Shown piece after piece: positions 32,505 through 45,149 of a DNA stretch of 64,000 bases. The notes beneath the pieces were generated by a model that was not told the origin of the DNA, made no database searches, and was given only the letters and a program-made list of their open reading frames with translations. This DNA comes from Plasmodium brasilianum (taxonomy: Eukaryota; Apicomplexa; Aconoidasida; Haemosporida; Plasmodiidae). Each line of letters opens with the position of its first letter. Positions within the stretch are counted from its first letter, which is position 1. The stretch is from the NCBI RefSeq assembly GCF_023973825.1, contig NC_090121.1, positions 1,265,001 through 1,329,000 on the forward strand, in the 5' to 3' direction. Both the position numbers and the translations under genes were made by a program.

Positions 32505-33549
32505 CTACAAAATGAGGAAGCAGGGAACGTAATAGCTGTTGAGTGAATAATGATCATACATCTCATCAAAGAATTCTAACACTTTAGTAGTATCCCACCC
32601 TGAGTCAAATTTATCTAGAAAAACTTTTATGTAATCTACATTTTCAATATTCGTATCTCCTTTTTTATATGTTTTCATAAAGTTTCTGTATAATTCTGTT
32701 TCTTTAACATATTCGTTGAACGGACGATTCATCTTTAAATAAAATTCATTTAAACAATTCTCTATATGATTGAGATGACGAAACATTATTTCTGGATCGA
32801 ACTTGTATGTATTTAGTGTTAATTCTACATCATTTATAGGAATACCGAAATAATTTAAAAAAATGGTATCATGAGTGCTCTCTCTACATCCTTCTATCTT
32901 GTCCTTGTATATTTCATCAATTTCGTATAACGGAAAAAATTGTTCTTCTATCGAGGTACAGAATTTATTGTACGTTAGCGTTTCTTCTAGAATAGGCTCA
33001 ATAGCTCGAACCATGTGTAAAATCTGCAAGGGGGGAAAAATGGTTCAAAAGGGGTGAGGAGGTGGCAGAATGGTCAAATAGAGGAAGCATAAAGGGAGTA
33101 AACCAAACTGTTCACATGCATCCCATGAACATTCGTTAATTTACATATTGCAAACATAGTTATTGTGGCATTCTCGCTCCTTTTTTCGTCGCTCTTTCTT
33201 TTTTCAGCTTCCCACAGGCACGTACCGACTCTGAGATGCAGTTCAGAATGTTATTCTTCACATTTATAATATTCTTTAGCATACTAAATTTTAAATCCAT
33301 AATAATTTTATCGTGAGCAATAGATAGGTCGACACTGTACACTCTTCTTTTAACTGTTTCAAAAGTAGATGCCTTTGATCCTTCAAGAGAGTTTAAAGAT
33401 TCCTCCAAGAAATTATATGACTCTTTTTTTCTTGTTAAGTACAATTCATTATTTTGTTCATTTGCAGCTGTGTTACTATGTATAACAGTCCGAGGTGAAT
33501 GTAGTAGTAACACGAGGACTAGTGAAAAAGAAAGGCGTATGAAAAACAT
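32505..33549 (-). CDS. Secreted two-exon Plasmodium protein
   Basis: Exon 1 is 33549-33226 and exon 2 is 33023-32505, joined in phase 0 across a 202-base intron with a GTACGT donor and TTGCAG acceptor, giving 280 residues. Residues 1-25 form a clear signal peptide (FIRLSFSLVLVLLLHS). The mature part is mostly helical, with few cysteines, and is rich in Glu, Asn, Lys and Tyr. It has no membrane segment and no ER-retention signal, so secretion to the vacuole or an apical organelle is likely. P. falciparum chromosome 3 carries a gene called microneme associated antigen nearby. I cannot confirm that this is its orthologue. Confidence 0.8.
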
Positions 33550-34158
33550 TTTTGCATTTATTCTTAAATTTCACTCAAAAGTGAAGGGTTAATCTATCTC
33601 AAGGAAGATGAATAGATATAGCTACATGCATAGGTATGTGTGCATATTTAAGAAAATAGCGCTCTTAAAAAAGGAGAAGTTCCGGAAAACTTTGTCTTCG
33701 CAGGAATGAAAAATTTACTGTATTAAACGGTATAATATAAAACAAAATAAAGCAAAATAAAATGGAATAAAACAAATTAAGACGCGGGGGTAGAAGCGAG
33801 AGAAGAAGAGGGGGACGAAGAGGATTGAGAAGAATCTGATTAAAACAACCACTTCAGCCCTTGTAAAGCACTTTTTTATTTTTATGATTTGCAATTTTTG
33901 CAGTTTTTATGCTTAGCAATATTTGTATGTGCATTGGGGGCAGCAGCACTAGAGCATGCGTACTTAAGAGCAAAAATATAGCTAAGCTCACGGTACACGG
34001 TAATATACGTGAGTGATATATCTATACACATTAACGAGTAAAATTTTCAAAATAATAAACACATGCTCAATATTTACTTTTTTTGCCACTTGGCACCTTT
34101 AACTGTTTTCTATTCATATAATTGCACCTTCAAAAAGGACAAAAAAGGAAAAGAAAAG

Positions 34159-34192
<34 letters not shown>

Positions 34193-35749
34193 GAGCATTA
34201 TAATGTTGAGCATCTTTCAAAAAGAGGCAGAACAAAAAAACATGAACCTTTTTAAAATATGAAAAGACAAACATAATACAGTTTTGTTCTATGTGCATCC
34301 TCTTTTTTTTTTTTTTTTTTTTCCTTTTTTTTAACATTTGCATGCTCTATAAAAATGTATACATAAGTTCGTTAAGCTGTATTAAGTGTATACTCATTCA
34401 CCCTGCCTAGTAGTAAGTTTACATAAACGAAGAACAAATAATGCTACTCTACACACACGAAGAAAGAGCTAAAGCTGCTTTTGCCATGTGCTAACTATAA
34501 TGTGGTAAAGTCGTTTGACGGAAAGACGTACGTATATTTATAATACCCATAAAATATAAAGCCATTTCGATCATTTCACATATATGTGAAAAAATAAAAG
34601 AAAAAATGGGAAAAAAAAAAAAGGAAAAAATGAAAAAGAAAGAAAAAGAAAAAGCAAAATCTCTTTATGAAAGGGTTGAAAAATTGTTTTGTGTGACATT
34701 TTGCATGTTTTTCTTTTTTTTCTTTATTTCTTATTTTCTTTTTTTTCTTTATTTCTTATTTTCTTTTTTTTCTTTATTTCTTATTTTCTTTTTTTTCTTT
34801 ATTCCTCCTTTGTGTCCCTACATTTTGTTGATGTCGAATCAGTACAGCAGAGTTGTAAAAGGGCATTAACAAAAAAAACTTCTCTTTTATGATATTCTTT
34901 AAAATTCATTTTCTCACTGCAACTGAGACTTGGACTAAAGCTTTGATTGTAATTGCAGTTGATATTACTTTACTATTTTTTTTTTTTTTTTTTTTTTTTT
35001 TACCAGTCCTTTGAAATTATTTTTCGAAAACGCGCATGCACGTATGTACAAAAATATATGCATATATATGCATGTACTTAGTACTCCGTCTTCTTCACAA
35101 AAAATGGCCTAAAAAAGATAAAATTTCCACTTAATAATATATGAAAGAAAAAGGAAAATAGTGCAATAACTGGAATTCGTAATTTATATATTATTACTAT
35201 TACATATATATATCTATATATATATCTATATATATCTATATATATATTTATATATATTTATATATATTTATATATATCTATATATATATATTTTATATAT
35301 ATTTATATATATATTTTAGCGTTTTCCATCCCCAAATAATGTTTTACTTGAAGCACAGGATGTCTTCATCGTATTAAAATTTAATTTTGCTGAGAAACGT
35401 GGACGTTCTGACTTAATTTATTGAATTTTATTCTTTTTATTTCTTCAATTTTTTCTTCTTTTTCTTTGTTTTTTCTTCTTTCTTCTTCTTTTTTTTTTTT
35501 TCCCCCCCCCCCTACCCCCGCTTTTAAATATCTTTATTTTTGCTCCTTTTAAAATAATCTATAGAACTGTTTATCGCGCTACAGAATTGAATGCTAAGAT
35601 AAAAAGGGACTAAGCAAAAATTTAAATCCGGCTAAAGTTACACAGAAATTATGTTCTTTTTTCTTAAAATTTGCGATGAAGTCGATGTAATGTTACATAT
35701 TGTATGTATGCATTATGTATATAATTTATTTATGTAATGTATAAATATG

Positions 35750-35790
<41 letters not shown>

Positions 35791-36435
35791 AATCCATTAA
35801 ATTATTATTTTTTTTTTTTTTTAACGCAGTAAGAAGCGTTGTTATACTTTTTTTGAAAAATTGTAATCTTTATTTCTTTTCATTTTTGTCTGTTCATTTT
35901 GCTTTTTTTTTCCTACTTGTTCGTTTACTTTGCTTTTTCTTTTTTCTTCCTTTTTTGTTCATTTTGCTTTTTTTTTTTTCGTTTTTTTCTTGCTTTGTTT
36001 TCTCCTTCCTTTTCCTTTTTTCCCCATATGGCAATAAAATGCTACGTTTCAATTTTAAAGCTGCGTTAACAAAATTTCGACGTACAACATGAATTACTTA
36101 ATTGCTCATTTCAGGTTGTATATATGTATATACATATATATGTATACATATATATGTATACTTATATTTTACTTATGTTTGTATATGTACATGACTACTC
36201 GTTATCAGCGTAAAAGTATTTGGCTCCAGTGATCGTTTATTTTTAAATTTTGAAAAAAAAGTATATTGCAGTACGGAAAAGTATGCAACATTGTAACTGC
36301 TCAATTGCGCACTCGAAGTAGTTAGGTCGTAACTACGCTGGTTAAGCCTTAATATATTCTGTAGTCCCATTTTTGGGAGGCGTTCGTGTTAACACTGATG
36401 TCCGTAACACTCAGAAAAAAATAAAATAAAATAAA

Positions 36436-36489
<54 letters not shown>

Positions 36490-36642
36490 GTATATACATT
36501 TACACAGGTATATACATTTACACAGAAGTATACATTCATACACACGTATATACATTTACACAGAAGTATACATTCATACACAGGTATATACATTTACACA
36601 GAAGTATACATTCATACACACGTATACACTAACGCTGAAGCA
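33550..36642. other. 3.1 kb divergent intergenic region
   Basis: No gene is supported. It contains A runs at 34158-34189, T runs at 34303-34322, a 24-base TTTCTTTATTTCTTATTTTC unit at 34717-34800, and a T run at 34977-35001. TATATC/TATATT repeats lie at 35200-35318, a CCCCCCCCCC tract at 35503-35512, (TA)n at 35753-35788, and the array at 36480-36630. A 17-codon ORF at about 36040 (MLRFNFKAALTKFRRTT) has a mitochondrial-presequence look, but no continuation was found. Confidence 0.6.
36480..36635. repeat. 38-base repeat just upstream of the HAKAI-type gene
   Basis: Units mixing ACAGGTATATACATTTACAC and AGAAGTATACATTCATACAC alternate to within about 10 bases of the ATG at 36643. They must form part of the 5' leader or core promoter. 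Confidence 0.85.
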
Positions 36643-37788
36643 ATGAACGCGTTTGCAAGTGGCCCAGGGAACTATCGGAACAGAACCTTGAACGTAACAT
36701 CAAAATGTTTGAACATAAATTATAATATAAAGACCATAGAAGATGGTGCATCTATTTTTTGCCCCCAGTGTAATATCCCTTTTAACTCGAAGATAAGAAT
36801 AAATCCATGCTACCATATTATTTGTAATAAGTGTTATGAGCTATGTGTACAACAACAGAGTTGTTTATTATGTAACAGTGAAATAAACGATGTCGATTTT
36901 ATTTTTATAAATGATAAAATTTTTATATGTCCATATAACGATTGTAAGAAAGGCTATTTCAATGAAAAGAGTTATAACTACCATATATATTTTAAACACC
37001 AATTTTTAAAAGAAAATAAATTGCGCATGGATGATAGTAGAAGTAGAAGTAGTAGAAGTAGAAGTAGTCGAAGTAGAAGTAGTAGTAGTAGAAGTAGTAG
37101 TATTAGTGATTCACAGCATGGCATAGATGGATTATCATTAACATCTCCTAGTAACGAAATGGGGAGAAATAATGTTTTCATCCCTTCTAGTAGTAGCAAT
37201 ATAGTAGGATACAATACCGGTGATATAAGTAATAAAGAATTAATATATGAACAAAGAAAAAATAATATGAACAATTACTACAACGATATAGGAAGAGGAA
37301 ACAATGTAAACGTAACAGAAGGGAAGAAAGATTCCTTTCCTATGGAAAAAACTAATACAACCATGATGATGATGATGATGATGAAAAATCAAATGCAAGA
37401 AAATAATTTTAACGTTAATAGTACAGTTCCGGACAGCAGCTTTGCTAGTGGTGCAACTCGTACAAATAAAGAGGAACCGATAATTGGTAGTTACAACGGT
37501 AGTAGTGCTGCTAATGCTAGCGGCCTTGATGCTGGAGGTACGAATGCTAGCTGCAGTGGTTTTAGAGGAGCTAGTGCTAATGCTAGTCTATGTGCCACCA
37601 GTTTAAATGATAACTTCACTAACCAAGTTCAAATTGTAGACAAATGGAATTACACTGGCTTTCCTTTCAAATCGAACTTCAACTCCTTTAATATTCCATC
37701 AGATGAAAATATACCCGCTAAAGCGAATAACGAAAGCAGTAAGGATAATCAAGGGGATGATTATGACAACCTGGAGGATTTGATGTGA
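36643..37788 (+). CDS. HAKAI-type RING finger E3 ubiquitin ligase
   Basis: In other eukaryotes HAKAI (CBLL1) is a RING E3 and a member of the m6A mRNA methyltransferase accessory complex. The ORF encodes 381 residues. The RING has C40-x2-C43, C56-x-H58, C61-x2-C64 and C74-x2-C77, directly followed by the HAKAI-specific atypical C2H2 finger C96-x4-C101-x12-H114-x4-H119. This tight RING plus zinc-finger arrangement is the pTyr-binding (HYB) module and is diagnostic. The remaining two thirds are low complexity: an SR-like run at 128-148, Asn-rich parts, and a seven-residue Met run near 244. The SR-like run would fit a nuclear RNA-processing setting; that is inference. Confidence 0.88.
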   Translation: MNAFASGPGNYRNRTLNVTSKCLNINYNIKTIEDGASIFCPQCNIPFNSKIRINPCYHIICNKCYELCVQQQSCLLCNSEINDVDFIFINDKIFICPYNDCKKGYFNEKSYNYHIYFKHQFLKENKLRMDDSRSRSSRSRSSRSRSSSSRSSSISDSQHGIDGLSLTSPSNEMGRNNVFIPSSSSNIVGYNTGDISNKELIYEQRKNNMNNYYNDIGRGNNVNVTEGKKDSFPMEKTNTTMMMMMMMKNQMQENNFNVNSTVPDSSFASGATRTNKEEPIIGSYNGSSAANASGLDAGGTNASCSGFRGASANASLCATSLNDNFTNQVQIVDKWNYTGFPFKSNFNSFNIPSDENIPAKANNESSKDNQGDDYDNLEDLM

Positions 37789-38135
37789 GAAGAAGTCATA
37801 TTATGCCGCTGGTATTAGTTTCTTAGGGAGAATGAACGGGAGTCTTTAAGTTTTGAGTGAATCTCCATTGTGGAGTACAGTGTCTATATATATATATATA
37901 CATATGTACGTGTATGGTATTATATGCATATGTATGTGCATGGTTATATATGTACGTGTATGGTTTTAGATTACATCCATTTCATACACATATTTGGAAG
38001 TAAGTTTATAATCGCGCTGATGAAGAAACAGGCAAAGCACTAATGCACCTAGTTTTTGTTTTATGTTAAAAAGTGTATTATAGGAAGAGGAAACAAACAG
38101 AAAAAATATAATAAAAAATAAAATAAATTTTTGCT
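37789..38135. other. Short convergent intergenic region
   Basis: This is 3' flank between the HAKAI-type gene and the transporter. It holds GTATGGTTATATATGTAC-type repeats at 37890-37970. No gene is seen. Confidence 0.5.
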
Positions 38136-38598
38136 CTAATCCGTAAAGATGTACTTCCTTTTGTCATGGCAGAACATCGGAGTGGATGGAATGACGATCT
38201 TTTGCGGCTTGTAGTGATCTAAAAATTGGGAATTAGGGAAAGGAAAATGGGAAAATGAAAGAAGGGAAAGCAAAAAAAATGCACATATGTGTATGTGTAC
38301 ATATACATGGGCGTATTTTGTGCGTGTGTATTTATGTGTGTTCTATGGTGAAACGATCAATTGACACTCGATACTCGGGAAGAAAGCCAAAGCGTGCAGC
38401 TGTTTGAGGAGGCTTTCCAATAAGGAGCTGTGTGAATCCATTTGCTCTTATGTGCATGTGCGCGCATGTTTGTTTTTGTTTTTTTGTGCGTATTTTGTAT
38501 ACTTATTTTTGCATGTTTATTCTTTATGCATATCCATTATGCATTTCCTTTGTGCTTATTACGTTTTGCTTTTTTTCGTTTATCTCATTTTTTTATCT

Positions 38599-38663
<65 letters not shown>

Positions 38664-41600
38664 TGCTTCCGTTCTTTTTGCATGGGCGTACCCTTGAGGA
38701 GGTTGTTGAGGAGGAGGGCGAAGGAACCGAGGAAAATCATGAGTATGGAGATCAACTCGATGGTGAAACTAAAGGTGCTGTCGAAAACATCAAGCATGTC
38801 GATAAAATACTCCTTGGTGTTATAGATTATAATAACAATTAACATTGATGAGTTTACATATTTAAAAAAGAAATTCCAAAAAAAAGGAATATATTTCTGT
38901 TCACTACCAGACATGGCAATGTTCATATTTTTTCTTAAAATTTCTAAATTGCCAATATATAACCAATATAAGCATTTTTTTAAAATATTAACTTTGTTAT
39001 ACTCAGTTAATATGCAATTATTGTAATCATTTAAATTTCTCAATTTCCGTTCTTTTATTTTTTTCATTACTTCAACATAAGAAGTCAGAATAGTAATTAT
39101 ATTTAATATAATCCCAATGATTAATAGATCAATCCAAATATTTTTTTTTTTTAAATATATTATAAACATTAAAGGTAGTATAATGATCCATGTAATAAAG
39201 TTAAGTATGCAAGAAATTATACCACACTGTGTCATTTGTATTCTTAAACCAAAAAACCAGGACGAATATATTATTTGAACTGATATGATAAATATTAAAA
39301 AACTCCTGTACAAGGAATATAAAATTATTTCACTTACAATATTATTGTTCCTTTTAAAGTCAACTATATGTAATATCGTAAATATATATATCACTAAAAA
39401 GAGCAGGAAAGTCCCATAGTTTTTAAGCATATTGTTATTTATTTTTGAAATAAAATTTGAAGTAAAAATTGTAGCAGAATTTGAAAAAATATTTGTAGAT
39501 CCTTTTTTTTTGTTTTCCAGACCCCAACATATGGTCCCTTCTTCATTATAATTCTCCTGTTTCTTTTTTAGTAATTCCGAACTGTTCATCCCCATGTTTT
39601 TGCCTCTAACCTTTTCAGTACTTGTTCTTGACTGACCCTCGTCTGATTGTACTCGTTTCTCCATCCCTGGTGAAGAAGCGGAGGAAGAAGCGGAGGAAGA
39701 CGCGGCGGAAGAATCATTGGAAAAGTCGGTAGAGGAGGACACAGTGTAACAATCTGAGTAAGATCCATTAGAGGCCGCGTTGTTGTCAATGTCCGCTTGT
39801 GTATAAATAGCCTCAAGTTTCCCCCCGTTCATGTATTTCATTTGATGACTGTCCAATTCATTTCTGACCGTGTGCATGTCTTTTTCAAAAAAGCTTTCCT
39901 CTGAATTTAAGTTTACCCTATCACCATAGTAATAGTCATATGAACGAATTTGAGCCCGTTTGGGGCTTGTAGCCAGGGAATCATTTTTTGAATATTCACT
40001 TATGAATAGGCTACTCTGTCTGGACATGTAGTACGAGCTTTCCGTGCTTTGTCTTCTTCCGTTATGTTCTTTCCTTCTTTCATTTTTTTCATATTTTTGC
40101 CTCTTTTGCTCTTTCCTTCTTCTCTTTTCCTCACGCTTTCGTCGCGTTTGTCCATGTTCCTCCCCTTTCATTCTCCGCGTCCTTCTCTTCCTTCTCTTTT
40201 CTCCGTCCTTTTTGATGCCCTTGAAACTTATGGTCTTGCGCGACGAAGATGTCCGTTGTCGCTGTTGGTAAATCTGCTTGACCTGTTCAGAATTTTTTTT
40301 TTTTTTTTTTTTAAAAAGTTTACATTTAAGGGGAATATTTTTTTCCACCCAGAGTTGTTGCTCACCCGATTACTCTCTTTGTTGCGGTTCGAATATTTTT
40401 TTGTTGTTGTGTTCCTCTTTCTATTAGAAGAAAAAGAAGAAGAGGGACCAGACTTTCCATTAGACATGGCTGTTGAGCGCATTGAGTCAAGTTTTTCATA
40501 TTTCTTAACTAGGGACTTATAGGAGTATATTTTTTTTTCTTGGTCCGAGTTGTAGGTACAACTATTTTTTTTTCTTTTTTTTTCATATAAGATATTGAAC
40601 GGACCTAACAATTGCATTAACACAATAAAAATAGTAGAAAAAAGAAATGAGTAGGAGCTAAAAAACAAGCATAGTTTTTGCCATACTGCATACATATCTC
40701 CATATTTTTTCGGAAAAAAATATTTCCCTCTTTTTGTTCCTTCACTTAAAGTATGTAACATATTTGCATAAGTATTACATTTCATAAAATTAAAATTTTT
40801 AATATTTGTAAAATTTAAATTATACAAGTAATATTCATGTGCTTCATTTTTAAGGTAGAAATACATGTTTAATATATAAAAGGCGAAGGTATATAAACTA
40901 ATTTTCAAAATGTTCGTATTCGTATGAAAGTAAGAAGCAAATGTACTTAGGATAAAAATGGAAGAGCTTCTTGCTAGAGTCCCATATAAAAAAATGGTAA
41001 GCTTTACAAACCCAACTTCTTTAAAAATAAGTATAATTTCTTCGTATATTTTTTTCTGTTGAGGAATATAAAAGAAAAAAGCATTCATAATAACAACAGA
41101 CTTAGTTGTAATCCAATTTATAATTATTACAAAAATGAAAAATTTGAACACTCGGAAATTCTCTTTTAGCAATAGGAAATAACAAAAAAAGATAAATATT
41201 GTAGATATTAAAATTAAATATATATAATTCTCTTTATTACTTATAAACCATAAATTTTCGTAAAAGTTGACTATTACTTCATCATTGAAAGATATACATT
41301 GATTTAATGATTCTATATATACTGTATTAGGTAAAGATGAACAGTCCTTTTCTCTATTTGTTAAGTCGATAAATAATTTTGTCATTCCAAACTTTCTTTC
41401 TTCTCTTCTATTAGACAATCTTATAATATTTTGTAATAACTCAATTGAAAAATTACAAATCTCTTTTGCGCAAAATGTTATAGTACCAAATAAAGAAAAT
41501 ATGCTCAAAATACCCATATGAGGAGATAACATCCTACATGATTTTACATAATTTCCTTGAGATACTAGACCCAAACATTGATGAAATATAAATAATGGAA

Positions 41601-41949
41601 ATGCATATACAATATAGAGGAAGGAATATACAATTGTTAATGATTCCGGGGAATAAAAAATATTATTATTATAATGGTTACAAGATTGCCATCCTGAATT
41701 ATCGCATATCACTACAACACAACAAAGTAAAAAAAAAGTTCCTCCCCATCCTAGTTGTACTCGACCAGTTACAATATTCTTAGTCTCTGTTTTATTTTCT
41801 ATATATGAATATCTATTCTCATTTTTCAGTTTTGCAAAATAATCTGTGTCTTTAAACCAGTTATAACTTTCTTTTAATAAATTCTTTTTAAATAGCGCAA
41901 TGGACTCTTTCTCTATCTCGTTTTTCATACACAGCTCTTCTTTTTTCAT
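38136..41949 (-). CDS. SLC6/NSS-type (sodium:neurotransmitter symporter family) transporter, frame break in poly(A)
   Basis: A multi-pass membrane protein of about 1113 residues. The main part spans 41949-38692 and a last exon 38218-38136 encodes a tail with HYKPQKIVIP and HDKRKYIFTD; the junction G|GTACGC to TTTTTAG|AT keeps phase. Family marks are GWGGTFFLL near 67-75 at the first helix, then FIFHQCLGLVSQGNYVKSCR, which fits the NSS helix 2-3 loop. SSWFFGLRIQM fits the helix 10 region and YIPFFWNFFFKYVNSS fits helix 11-12. A charged insert of about 250 residues splits the helices. The reading frame breaks inside the A20 run at 40293-40312; A21 would keep one frame. The start is the first real ATG (MKKEELC). 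The poly-Lys extension past 38692 is intron. Confidence 0.75.
40293..40312 (-). other. Homopolymer A20 with frame break in transporter
   Basis: On the coding strand TTTTT is followed by twenty A and then TTCTGAAC. Upstream helices read in one frame into LKKKKKK and then stop early. The downstream helices continue from KKKKKKNSEQVKQ in another frame. A change of one A in the run makes a single ORF. A length miscall is the simplest reason; a true pseudogene or slippage is possible. Confidence 0.85.
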
Positions 41950-43676
41950 ACCTCCAAAATCTTTTATTAAAAACGGTGCTACAACTTGCTTCCCCGTTAG
42001 CACGCATACAGGCGTTTCTATTAGGTTACGTTACTTCGTTTTCTCACGTTACTTCGTTTTCTCACGTTACTTCTTTTTCTCACGTTACTTCTTTTTCTCA
42101 CGTTACTTCGTTTTCCTATGTTACTTCCTTTTTTTACTTTTATTACTTCTCTTTCTTTTCTTCCGTTCTGGTTAGTTCTCCTGCTTCATATTTGTTGCTA
42201 GACCGTGATTTATATATGAACACGTACATGTAAAATTTTATACTTTTTTACGAAATTTTAAAAGTTTTGTATATTGTAGCGTAAAAAAGGGAGGAAATTT
42301 TTTCCTACTGTTGCACACACCTTTTGTGATCAGTGTTAAAAGTACGGTAAAAGTTTTTTTTTTTTTTTTTTTTTTTTATCACATAATTTTTTTTTATTGC
42401 TTGTTCATATTTTTTTTTTAAGTGACCTTTCTAACTACATCAAAAGTTAATACTACTGTTTAGTGGCTTCTTAGAAAAATAGTAATAAAATAGGAAGACA
42501 GCATGTTTTAACGTAAAAATTATATAAGGGGAATTTTCTTTTTCTTTTTTTTAAAAAAAAACGTCTAGTGAACAAGTGGAGATTCCTTGCGTTTATTTCT
42601 GAAAGACAATCAGGAAAAAAAAAAAAAAAGCGAAGAAGCAAAAATGCAAAAAAACAACAAACAAACAAACAAACAAGCAAATTCATCCACACGCAGACTC
42701 CCCATATTCATGCACTGAATGTATGTACAACTACTCATGGAACAATTTCCTTTCCTTGTATGTAAAGGGAAAAAAAGCGAGCGGTGGTATGTAACTCTAT
42801 ATAATCAAATCACAATGTAGAAATCTACTACTTACAATGATATAAATTACTTTAGGTGTTTTTGACTAAAAATTTGTTCATTCTACATGTATAAACAGTT
42901 CATGCGATTTTACCCAAACATTAATGAAGTTGACTACACACATATACATACACACCCATATACACACACACACATACATACATACATACAGAAATTCCTT
43001 TTTATATACACATGTCTGTATATGTTTAATTTATATAAATAAAACAGGGAACTTTAAATAGCCAAACAAAAGGAAACAACGTAAAAGAAAAAGTCAGCAT
43101 GCCTTAAATTCTGTTGCTCTACGTTACTAATAAATGACAAACCAAAGAAACGTTTTGAGAGCAAAATATACAAAATGAAGATTAAATTCTTTTATTTTCC
43201 TTTTTTTTATTTTTTTTTTTAAATATTTAATTAAAAATTTAAGAACTGTTTAAATGAAAAGAAAAAACATACAATTTTTCAATGTACTACCATCCTTTAT
43301 ATAAGTTATTCATAATGAAATTTAAAAAAAAAAGGGTTAATAGGTATGAGTACTCATGTATATCTGCATAAATAAATAAATATACATATGTAAATATATA
43401 TATTTATATATATAAGTACGTTTGTGCATGTGTACACAAGTACTATGGTCACACTTGTAAAATAAAAGACAAGTAAAATGGACTAAAACTGCACCCTCTC
43501 ACTTCAAAATATCTTTCTGTACATGTACACGTACATGTAAAAATATATACATATCTATTAAAAATATATATATAAATTAAAAAGGAAATATAGAAATACA
43601 ATTATTCAATTAAAAATTAAGTTTACAATTATATATCACCTTGATTATTTGGTGTTTCTTTCTTTCTTTCTTTCTT

Positions 43677-43712
<36 letters not shown>

Positions 43713-43716
43713 GACT
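41950..43716. other. Intergenic region upstream of transporter
   Basis: This holds the transporter's 5' leader and the 3' flank of the CCCH gene. Five copies of an 18-base unit CACGTTACTTCGTTTTCT lie at about 42029-42125. There are T runs at 42357-42377, an A run at 42616-42629, CACACATACATA repeats at 42950-42990, and a CTTT repeat plus T run at 43659-43707. No gene is seen. Confidence 0.6.
42029..42130. repeat. 18-base tandem repeat in transporter leader
   Basis: Five imperfect copies of CACGTTACTTCGTTTTCT lie about 80-180 bases upstream of the transporter ATG on the opposite strand. On the sense strand the unit reads AGAAAACGAAGTAACGTG. Confidence 0.85.
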
Positions 43717-45117
43717 TCATTGAAGTAGAGGTAATCTATAATAATATAGATTGAATGGTTGCATAGGGGGATACATAACATAAGTATTGTATCCTCTAAA
43801 ATTTGTTAATGCTCCGTTATATTTTGGAATGGGATATAATACTCTCTGATATATATTCCCTATATTATTCGGAAAATACCTTGTTCTGTTAATATAAAAA
43901 TTACAGATATTTTCTTCATAATTATTCAAACAAAAGGAATGGTTGTAATATGTGGAATTAATAGGATATTTTCCGCATAAATTATATATGTTAATATAAT
44001 TATTAATATATCTATAATTAGGTATCCTTTTAAAGGAGTTTGGTCTTCTAGAGGTGCTTGTTCTAGGGTAATTATTTGCGTTTTTTAAAACCATATTACT
44101 ACTATACCTATTTCTATTCTTAAAATTATTTCTACTATTCGAAATTCTGTACATGCTATTTTTGCTAATACCACTACAACTTCTTGTGTTTGCCTTACCA
44201 TCATATATACCATTTGAAGAATTTGCATCGAACACGGAATTCATACTTGCCGCATAACCTGAAGGTTGAGAATGAAGAAACATCCAAGGGGAAAAAAATT
44301 GTATGCATATATGTATACATAAATACATGTACGTACACATATACGTAAACATGCACGTACGAATGCACATGCATGTGCCCTTAAACATGTATGATCTTTC
44401 GAGCCATTTTTAATATTTTAAAAGGATTACAAGTAAACTTCTGGAGCGTTAAAATATTCTCAGGCCTAACTTTGGTAGTAGCTAAAGTTTTTGCATCCGG
44501 AATTACACGCACTGCGCCTAAAGGGGCATGTGATGAGTGATGGCAAAATCTGCAGAATTGGCCCATATGACATCCTCGTGTCCATTCGTACCTACATGGG
44601 TTACATGTTCCTATATTTAAATATATAAAAATGAAAAAATAAATGAAGCTAAACGGAAGAATAAAAACAGAAGAAAAAAAATGCAGTTTAAAGATTATTT
44701 TTGGATTTAATTTCGCAGCTTTAAAAAAAAAAAAAAAAAAAAAAAAAATTCCTTGTTCATATTTTTTTTAAGTATTTATAAGTGCAAATAAATATGTTCA
44801 TAATTTTTTTGCACATTTTTATTTACACAGTATGCTCATTCATTTGTCTGCCCATAGTGTTTGACTTTTTCTTTTTTTTCAGTTTTGTAAAAAATTGCAG
44901 ATCTCTTTTTGCCCTATTTCTTTTCCATATTAACGCATTCGCTGTGATGACTTATTTATTTATTTATCTATTTACTTGTTTGTTTGTTTTTTTTTATTTT
45001 GTAAATATTTGAGCCAAATTTAATTCCACAGCGTAAGAGCTCAAATGTGCATGTGTTGATGTCGCAATTTTTTTATTATTCATTAAATATAAATATATAT
45101 ATACATACAAGCATATG

Positions 45118-45149
<32 letters not shown>

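Noticed and set aside
36040..36092. Short ORF MLRFNFKAALTKFRRTT as a mitochondrial protein start
   Set aside because: It stops after 17 codons and I found no in-phase continuation.
38597..38691. Poly-lysine C-terminus of the transporter
   Set aside because: It comes from reading through an intron into a T run. A GTACGC donor and a phase-matched last exon at 38218 explain the end better.
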